Virus record (IMG/VR): IMGVR_UViG_3300035670_000776
Location: 1-34,143 of that record
Strand: one strand, 5' to 3'
From: a virus
Length of the DNA: 34,143 nt
Positions 28,821 through 34,143 of the stretch are shown piece after piece. The notes below the pieces were generated by a model, which ran no database searches, was not told the origin of the DNA, and saw only the letters and a list, made by a program, of their open reading frames with translations. The first letter of the stretch is position 1. Every line of letters begins with the position of its first letter. The position numbers and the translations under genes are program-made.

Positions 28821-30045
28821 TAAATTAGATTTTCTATTCCAACCACATAGATACAAGGTAGCATACGGTGGTCGTGGTTCAGGGAAGTCATGGGGGTTTG
28901 CTAGAGCTTTATTATTACAAGCAAGCAATAAGCCATTACGCATATTATGTGCTAGAGAAATACAACGCAGTATCCGTCAGTCTGTGCATCAATTATTAAC
29001 AGACCAAATACAGTCATTAGGTTTAGGTCCATTTTACGAAGTATTAGAGTCAGAGATACGTGGTATTAATGGGAGCTTATTTAGCTTTACCGGATTAGCA
29101 AACAATACGGTTGAGTCAATTAAGTCGTTTGAGGGCGTTCAAGTTGTGTGGTGTGAGGAAGCTCAAACCATTAGTAAGAAGTCATGGGATATTCTTATAC
29201 CTACTATACGTAAGCCAGACTCAGAAATATGGGTATCGTTTAACCCTAATATAGATACAGATAATACATACCAAAGGTTTGTTATAGACCCACCAGAGAA
29301 CGCTAAAGTCGTTAAGATTAATTGGCAAGATAATCCTTGGTTTCCACAGGTATTGGAAGATGAAAGGCAACACAGTTTAAAGACTAACCCTGACTATGCA
29401 AACATCTGGGAAGGTGATTGTAAGGCTGCTGTAGATGGTGCTATATACTCTAACGAGATACGAGAAGCACAAGAAGGTGGTCGTATAACAACTGTACCTT
29501 ATGACCCTATGATGAAGGTTCATGTAGTAATGGACCTCGGATGGAACGACAGCATGTCAGTTATCCTATGCCAAAAAGGTATATCAGACTTACGCATCAT
29601 TGGTTATATAGAAGATGACCACAGAACATTAGATAGTTATTCTGCACAACTAAAGAACTTATCCTATAACTGGGGTACAATGTTTTTACCACATGACGGA
29701 CAGTCTAAAGACTTTAAGCATGGCATATCAGCAGAAGAGATTATGAAGAAGTTAGGATGGGATATACGTATCGTACCTAAAGCAGACATAGAGTCTGGTA
29801 TTAAGTTAGCACGAATGAACTTCCACCGTATATACTTTGATAAGTCAGCACAAAGACTTGTTGAATGTTTAAAGAATTATCGCAGAAGTATAAACTCTGC
29901 AACTAACGAACCTGGCGCACCATTGCATGATGAGTTCTCTCATGGAGCAGATGCTTTCAGATATTTATGTACTTCTATAGAAGCTATGAAGAATGAATCA
30001 TGGTCTAGAGAGAAGATACAATACACAAATAGAGGAATTGTTTAA
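28777..30045 (+). CDS. terL: terminase large subunit
   Basis: A 422-residue PBSX-type large terminase. Walker A is GGRGSGKS (31-38) and Walker B is VVWCEEA. In the nuclease domain, VVMDLGWND (Asp253) is the first acidic site and DEFSHGADAFRY near the end is the last. It drives DNA into the prohead and cuts concatemers. No ATG is available; the frame opens at TTG 28777 or TTG 28789, well inside terS. The last base overlaps the portal ATG. Confidence 0.92.
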   Translation: MGLTLLSQTIAQFPDKLDFLFQPHRYKVAYGGRGSGKSWGFARALLLQASNKPLRILCAREIQRSIRQSVHQLLTDQIQSLGLGPFYEVLESEIRGINGSLFSFTGLANNTVESIKSFEGVQVVWCEEAQTISKKSWDILIPTIRKPDSEIWVSFNPNIDTDNTYQRFVIDPPENAKVVKINWQDNPWFPQVLEDERQHSLKTNPDYANIWEGDCKAAVDGAIYSNEIREAQEGGRITTVPYDPMMKVHVVMDLGWNDSMSVILCQKGISDLRIIGYIEDDHRTLDSYSAQLKNLSYNWGTMFLPHDGQSKDFKHGISAEEIMKKLGWDIRIVPKADIESGIKLARMNFHRIYFDKSAQRLVECLKNYRRSINSATNEPGAPLHDEFSHGADAFRYLCTSIEAMKNESWSREKIQYTNRGIV

Positions 30046-32051
30046 TGAAGTTACAAGACATGGAAATCATAGCTCGTGTAGAAGCTGAAGAGAACATTGC
30101 GTATGGTGTCAATGACTCTGCATTATCTAACGACAGAGCTGCTGCAATTGACTACTACTTAGGTCAACCTTTCGGTAACGAAGAAGAAGGTCGTTCACAA
30201 GTAGTTAGCTATGACGTACAAGATACAATTGAAGCTGCATTACCACAATTACTTAAAGTATTCGTAGCTGGTGATAAGGTTGTTCAGTTTGATCCTAAAG
30301 GTCCTGAAGATCAAGAAGCAGCAGAACAAGAAACAGATTACATTAACCATATCGTTATGGAAAAGAATGAAGGCTTCAAGACATTCTACGTATGGTTTAA
30401 AGACGCATTACTCTCTAAGAATGGCTATGTAAAAGTCTATGCTGAAGAAGAGGAAGAAGTAGAAGAATACGAGTATCAAGGTCTAACTGACGCACAACTA
30501 CAAATGTTGGCTTCAGATGAGAATACAGAAGTATTAGAGCATACTGCATACGCTGATCCATCTGTCAATATGGATGTTGTTTACCAACAAGCTATGGCTA
30601 ATGGTGTTGATCCAGCTACAGTTATGCAACCTATGTTACATGACGTTAAACTTAAAGTCACAGAGAAAAAGACAGAGATTAACATTGAGAACGTAGCACC
30701 TGAAAACATGATGGTATCTGTAGAAGTATCAGGTCCTAATTTACAAGACGCTAGATTCGTTCAACATAGAGAAGTCATGCAATTGTCAGATATTGCAGAG
30801 ACATTTGACAAGCCACTAGAATATATCAAGTCTATCATGTCAGACTTACGTGATACGTTTGAAGAAGAATCTAATGCACGTGATATTTATGACGAAGAAT
30901 ATGACAGAGCTATTGAGTCAGATGAAGCATTAGTTAAAGACACATATATTAAACTAGACGGTGAACGTCATAGAGTGGTTATTTTAGGTAATACTATTCT
31001 CTACAAAGAGAAAACAGAGTATGTACCTTTTGCTTGTATCACACCTATGATTATGCCACATAGACATATCGGTAGATCATACGCTGATCTTACTATGGAC
31101 ATTCAGTTAATCAAGTCCACACTTATTCGTGGTCAGTTAGATAATATGTATCTAGCTAACAATGGTCGTTATGCTATCTCTGATCGTGTAAACCTAGATG
31201 ATATGCTTACATCAAGACCAGGTGGTATTGTTCGTGTAGAAGGTGATCCAGGTTCAGGCATTATGCCTTTATCACATCCACCACTACCAGCATCATCATT
31301 CGGTATGGTTGAATACATGGACTCTATGAAAGAAAAGAGAACAGGTGTTACAGCATACAATCAAGGTTTAGATGCTAACAGTCTGAATAAGACAGCTACC
31401 GGTGTAGCACAAATTATGAATGCGTCACAACAACGCATAGAGTTAGTAGCTAGAACATTTGCAGAAACAGGTGTAAAAGAGTTATTTAAACTAGTTCACA
31501 GATTAGTTAGAACAACACTTACTAAACCAGATATTGTACGTATTAGAAACAAATGGGTAGAAGTTGATCCAAGAGAATGGAAAGATCGTAAAGACTTATC
31601 TATCTCTGTAGGCTTAGGTGCAGGTAATAAAGATCAACAATTAGTCCACTTAACTACTATCTTGAATATGCAAAAAGAAGCTATCCAAGTAGGCTTAACT
31701 AACCCTGAAAAGATTTACAATGCGTTAGCTAAACTCACACAGAATGCAGGGTTTAAGAATCCTGAAGAGTTCTGGGTTAATCCAGCTAATACACCTGAAC
31801 AAGAAGGTCAGCAAGAAGATAAGCCTTCAGAAGCAGAAATCGCTGTTCAAGGTCAATTACAAATTGAACGTGAGAAAGCGGCAGCACAACTACAACAAGA
31901 GCAACTCAGATCACAAAATGATGTTATAATAGAACGTGAGAAGATAGCAGCTCAAGCTGAGTTGGAACGCTTTAAAGCACAATTAAAAGCAGAAACTGAC
32001 TTAGCTATTGCACAAATTAAAGCACAGTCAGGAATGATGTATGGCGGATAA
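30045..32051 (+). CDS. portal protein
   Basis: A 668-residue podoviral portal: RAAAIDYYLGQPFGNEEEGRSQVVSYDVQDTIEAALPQLLKVFVAGDKVVQFDP, then ENMMVSVE, a crown-wing region, and LIRGQLDNMYLANNGRYAI, GVTAYNQGLDANSLNKTATGVAQIM. The C-terminus (about 590-668) is a Gln/Glu/Lys-rich helical barrel-like coil. Twelve copies would form the ring that TerL docks to. Place between terL and scaffold is standard. Confidence 0.9.
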   Translation: MKLQDMEIIARVEAEENIAYGVNDSALSNDRAAAIDYYLGQPFGNEEEGRSQVVSYDVQDTIEAALPQLLKVFVAGDKVVQFDPKGPEDQEAAEQETDYINHIVMEKNEGFKTFYVWFKDALLSKNGYVKVYAEEEEEVEEYEYQGLTDAQLQMLASDENTEVLEHTAYADPSVNMDVVYQQAMANGVDPATVMQPMLHDVKLKVTEKKTEINIENVAPENMMVSVEVSGPNLQDARFVQHREVMQLSDIAETFDKPLEYIKSIMSDLRDTFEEESNARDIYDEEYDRAIESDEALVKDTYIKLDGERHRVVILGNTILYKEKTEYVPFACITPMIMPHRHIGRSYADLTMDIQLIKSTLIRGQLDNMYLANNGRYAISDRVNLDDMLTSRPGGIVRVEGDPGSGIMPLSHPPLPASSFGMVEYMDSMKEKRTGVTAYNQGLDANSLNKTATGVAQIMNASQQRIELVARTFAETGVKELFKLVHRLVRTTLTKPDIVRIRNKWVEVDPREWKDRKDLSISVGLGAGNKDQQLVHLTTILNMQKEAIQVGLTNPEKIYNALAKLTQNAGFKNPEEFWVNPANTPEQEGQQEDKPSEAEIAVQGQLQIEREKAAAQLQQEQLRSQNDVIIEREKIAAQAELERFKAQLKAETDLAIAQIKAQSGMMYGG

Positions 32052-32313
32052 GTCATTAGAAGAAATTAAACGTGGTGAACAAGCAGCAGTTATCCTAGAT
32101 AACCCTGTGTATCAAGAAGCTATTGATAAAGTACGTGAGAATATCGTAGCTAGTATGACAACAAGTCCACTAGGTGATGAGAAAACTCACAATAGATTAG
32201 TAATCGCACTACAGCTATTAAATCAAATTAACAAACAACTTACTGACGTTATGCAAACAGGTAAGTTAGCATCTATCCAAACGGACAGACCTAAGTTTAA
32301 GATATTTGGGTAA
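32041..32313 (+). CDS. small head-region protein, unknown
   Basis: A 90-residue protein: MADKSLEEIKRGEQAAVILDNPVYQEAIDKVRENIVASMTTSPLGDEKTHNRLVIALQLLNQINKQLTDVMQTGKLAS. Largely helical. The LDNPxYxEAxxxVRExxxxxxxxSPLxDxExxxRLxxALxxLxxIxxxL pattern is frequent between portal and scaffold in podoviruses. Overlaps portal by 11 nt. An intrinsic terminator follows. Confidence 0.65.
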   Translation: MADKSLEEIKRGEQAAVILDNPVYQEAIDKVRENIVASMTTSPLGDEKTHNRLVIALQLLNQINKQLTDVMQTGKLASIQTDRPKFKIFG

Positions 32314-32327
32314 GGACAAGCCCACTT

Positions 32328-32349
32328 AAGGCTCTTCGGAGTCTTTTTT
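32328..32349 (+). terminator. intrinsic terminator with UUCG tetraloop, inside the head operon
   Basis: AAGGCTC (32328-32334), loop TTCG, GAGTCTT (32339-32345), then a T-run to 32349. The stem is 7 pairs with one G.T, closed by the extra-stable C(UUCG)G loop. It lies between the small head-region gene and the scaffold gene. No new promoter is evident after it. Confidence 0.75.
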
Positions 32350-32374
32350 ATTGTCTAATTTCAAGGAAAATATT

Positions 32375-33373
32375 ATGAGTGACCAAGTCCCAGAACAGTC
32401 ACCACAAAGCCGATTAGAGGCTATGCTAGGTGATAGTATTGTAACTGACGTTAAACCAACTGAAGTTCAAGAAGAAGAAAGAGAACAACCACCACTAGAG
32501 GCTGAAGCAGAAGCTGAAGTACCTGAAGAAGGTACAGAAGAAGAAGCAACAGACGAAGAACCAGAAGCAGAAGCTGAGGAAGTAGAACAGTCTGAAGAAG
32601 ATGAAGTTCCTGCTATCCTAAAGCTAAAAGTTAATGGTGAAGAAGTTGAAAAGCCACTAGACGAAGTCGTAGCATTAGCACAACAAGGCTTAGACTACAC
32701 ACAAAAGACACAACAAGTAGCAGAACAACGTAAAGAGCTAGAAGCCTATGCTGAGAGTATAAAAGCTCAAGAGCAAGCCTTTCAAGAACAAATGCAACTT
32801 AACAATGTGTTGATTGAAGATGTAGCAAAGATCACAGCATTAGACCAACAATTAAACCAATATGCTAACGTGAATTGGCAACAATTGTCTGATAATGATT
32901 TTGTGGAAGCGCAAAAACTTTTCTTTACATATAACCAACTACAGCAAGAACGTAGTACACTCGTTTCACAGTTTGAAGCCAAGAAGCAAGAAGTCGTTCA
33001 GAAGCAAACGCAATTGATGGCTGAGAAGATAGCAAAAGGTAAGGAAATTCTAGCTAAAGAGATACCAAATTGGAGTCCTGAGACTAACCAAGCATTGTTA
33101 TCTACTGGCAAGGATTATGGCTTTACTGATGCAGAACTCAACGCAATTGTTGACCCTCGTCACGTGAAGGTATTGCATGACGCTATGCAATGGCGCAAAC
33201 TACAACAAAATTCTACTGTAAAGAAAAAAGTATCAAGCGCTAAACCAGTAGTGAAACCTGGAGCTAAAGATACAAAAGCCGAAGCCAATTCTAATGTGCG
33301 TCAATTACGTGAATCATTACGTAAAACAGGCAAATCAGATATGGCTGCAAAACTCATAGAAAACATGCTTTAA
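32375..33373 (+). CDS. scaffolding protein
   Basis: A 332-residue acidic protein starting at ATG 32375 (AAGGAAAA before it). Residues 30-90 are strongly Glu-rich (EEREQPPLEAEAEAEVPEEGTEEEATDEEPEAEAEEVEQSEEDE). A small folded part (ILKLKVNGEEVEKPLDEVVALAQQGLDYTQKTQQ) and a long coiled coil follow, then a basic C-terminus (KKKVSSAKPVVKPGAKD) that would touch the capsid protein. Order before the capsid gene and composition are those of scaffolds. Confidence 0.8.
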   Translation: MSDQVPEQSPQSRLEAMLGDSIVTDVKPTEVQEEEREQPPLEAEAEAEVPEEGTEEEATDEEPEAEAEEVEQSEEDEVPAILKLKVNGEEVEKPLDEVVALAQQGLDYTQKTQQVAEQRKELEAYAESIKAQEQAFQEQMQLNNVLIEDVAKITALDQQLNQYANVNWQQLSDNDFVEAQKLFFTYNQLQQERSTLVSQFEAKKQEVVQKQTQLMAEKIAKGKEILAKEIPNWSPETNQALLSTGKDYGFTDAELNAIVDPRHVKVLHDAMQWRKLQQNSTVKKKVSSAKPVVKPGAKDTKAEANSNVRQLRESLRKTGKSDMAAKLIENML

Positions 33374-33394
33374 TTTACAAAGGAAACGATAATC

Positions 33395-33532
33395 ATGGCA
33401 GCATCAGCAACCAATAGCTACACCGGTAAAGGTATAGCAGAATCATTTGAAGATATCATTTTTGATATTTCTCCAGAAGACACACCGTTACTTTCTCTCG
33501 CAAAGAGAATGTCGGCTGGTCAGACATACCAT
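33395..33532 (+). CDS. major capsid protein, exon 1
   Basis: The capsid gene starts at 33395 behind AAAGGAAAC. Exon 1 codes for 46 residues, MAASATNSYTGKG, ESFEDIIFDISPEDTPLLSLAKR, ending SAGQTYH. That is the N-terminal arm of DUF5309/SU10-type major capsid proteins (...DIIYDISPxDTPFxSxxxR...). A TAA follows immediately at 33533, the first bases of the intron. The last six exon bases plus T pair with the intron guide at 33544-33550. Confidence 0.85.
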
Positions 33533-33758
33533 TAACTTCCATGGTGGTATTAAAATCTTTTCTAATTGACTTGAATATCCTTACGAGGGCAACAAGGGCG
33601 AAGTGAAAACACGCTGAGAGACTAAATGAAAAGACTCCGAAAGGAGATGCGATAGTCCGACCCCAAGCTATAAAATGAAACTTGGGAGTGTAGCAGAAAT
33701 GACTACACCGCCTCATAGAGGTCAAACTTATTTATCTGGATAAGTAGTAACAGTAATG
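33533..33758 (+). ncRNA. group I self-splicing intron in the capsid gene
   Basis: A 226-nt intron without an ORF. P1: exon ATACCAT pairs with guide GTGGTAT (33544-33550), with the conserved U.G at the splice site. P3: TCTTTTC (33556-33562) with GAAAAGA (33628-33634). P7: GACTA (33620-33624) with TAGTC (33653-33657). P8: CTCC-GAAA-GGAG (33635-33646), a GNRA-capped hairpin. P9: CCCAAG (33662-33667) with CTTGGG (33681-33686). A further hairpin, GTGTAG/CTACAC, follows. The intron ends in G33758. The core segment CTGAGAGACTA and ATAGTCC are the classic R and S elements. Splicing rejoins the capsid frame as ...TYH-QWQTD.... Confidence 0.9.
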
Positions 33759-34143
33759 CAATGGCAAACAGACGCACTAGCAGCAGCTGGTACTAATACA
33801 TCTGTTGAAGGTGATGACGCTTCATTCGCAACATTACCTGCTACAACAGTATTAGGTAACTACACACAAATCTCACGTAAGACAGTTCAAATTTCAAACA
33901 CATATGACGTAGTACGTAAGTATGGTCGTAAGTCTGAAGTTGCTTACCAACTTATGAAAGCTGGTAAAGAACTTAAACGTGACATGGAATATGCAATCGT
34001 ACGTAACCAAGCTTCTTCAGCAGGTGGTCCAGCAACAGCTAGATCAACAGCAGGTATTGAATCTTGGATTACTAACCGAGTAATTGCAACAGGTTCTACA
34101 GCAGGTACAACACCTGGCTTCTCAAATGGCACAGTAGCATCAC
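33759..34143 (+). CDS. major capsid protein, exon 2 (partial, runs off the window)
   Basis: The frame resumes with QWQTDALAAAGTNTSVEGDDASFATLPATTVLGNYTQISRKTVQISNTYDVVRKYGRKSEVAYQLMKAGKELKRDMEYAIV. These are core motifs of DUF5309-type major capsid proteins (WQTDxLAA, VEGDDA, GNYTQISRK, GRKSExAYQLxKxGKELxRDME). A stand-alone ATG at 33756 lies across the splice site and would miss the N-terminal arm, so it should not be taken as the start. The gene continues beyond 34143. Confidence 0.88.

Noticed and set aside
33456-33725. 89-residue open frame on the - strand over the intron
   Set aside because: It covers the structured intron RNA and both exon edges, has no ribosome binding site and opposes a capsid gene. 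It is a shadow.
33395-34143. Capsid gene as a frameshifted pseudogene, or interrupted by an intein
   Set aside because: The interruption starts with an in-frame stop, so an intein is excluded. The group I pairings and clean frame rejoining explain it better than decay.
1-34143. Search by eye for tRNA genes, integrase, CI-like repressor and phage RNA polymerase
   Set aside because: I recognised none. A weak tRNA cannot be excluded without a covariance search, but no integrase or single-subunit polymerase frame is present.

Overview
The window is an AT-rich, densely packed tailed-phage genome segment of podovirus type. It carries terminase, portal, scaffold, an SU10-like (DUF5309-type) major capsid protein, a P22-like internal tail protein and a run of ejection-type proteins. 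I see no integrase, CI-like repressor or tail-tube/tape-measure set, so a lytic podovirus is the simplest reading. The left end holds the adaptor gene and the right end runs into the major capsid gene. The window is therefore probably most of one circularly permuted genome, with only a short stretch around the end of the capsid gene missing. The best host clue is a 23-residue PqqA-like gene at 18804-18875. PQQ is the cofactor of methanol dehydrogenases, so I infer a methylotrophic proteobacterial host, possibly Methylophilaceae.

Layout. (1) 1-14574, + strand, virion genes: adaptor, many tail-fibre and tail-tip proteins (including a C1q-like fibre, a tail collar protein and a protein of 12 x 20-residue plus 5 x 10-residue repeats), the P22-like tail protein, a GNAT-like protein, then four ejection proteins. 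Two free-standing HNH endonuclease genes (1196-1840, 7007-7390) interrupt this block. (2) 14588-17049, + strand: XhlA-like membrane protein, SprT-like metalloprotein, 3-TM holin, small membrane proteins, DUF5675 protein, DEDDy exonuclease with zinc ribbon. (3) 17046-20753, - strand: SSAP (Sak/DUF1071), YqaJ exonuclease, an SSB-like protein ending DEDVPF, a SleB-type cell-wall hydrolase, DUF3310 and several tiny membrane proteins. pqqA sits alone on the + strand inside this block. (4) 20754-20850: divergent early promoters facing each other. (5) 20851-25342, + strand, replication and recombination: initiator/helicase loader, DnaB-like helicase, NinB, YbcO-like nuclease, PD-(D/E)XK-like protein, wHTH protein, PAPS-reductase-like protein, Q-antiterminator-like protein. 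(6) 25343-25465: an extended -10 promoter followed about 50 nt later by an intrinsic terminator, a lambda pR'-tR'-like late switch. (7) 25466-34143, + strand, late genes: lysine-rich small proteins, glycosyltransferase, ParB-methylase fusion, TerS, TerL, portal, an internal terminator, scaffold, and the major capsid gene split by a 226-nt group I intron.

Two observations stand out. One is a phage-borne PQQ precursor peptide gene with its own ribosome binding site and a following hairpin. The other is a compact group I intron in the capsid gene, for which P1 (with the U.G splice-site pair), P3, P7, P8, P9 and the terminal G can all be traced. Family names are recalled from knowledge of the families; no database search was possible.
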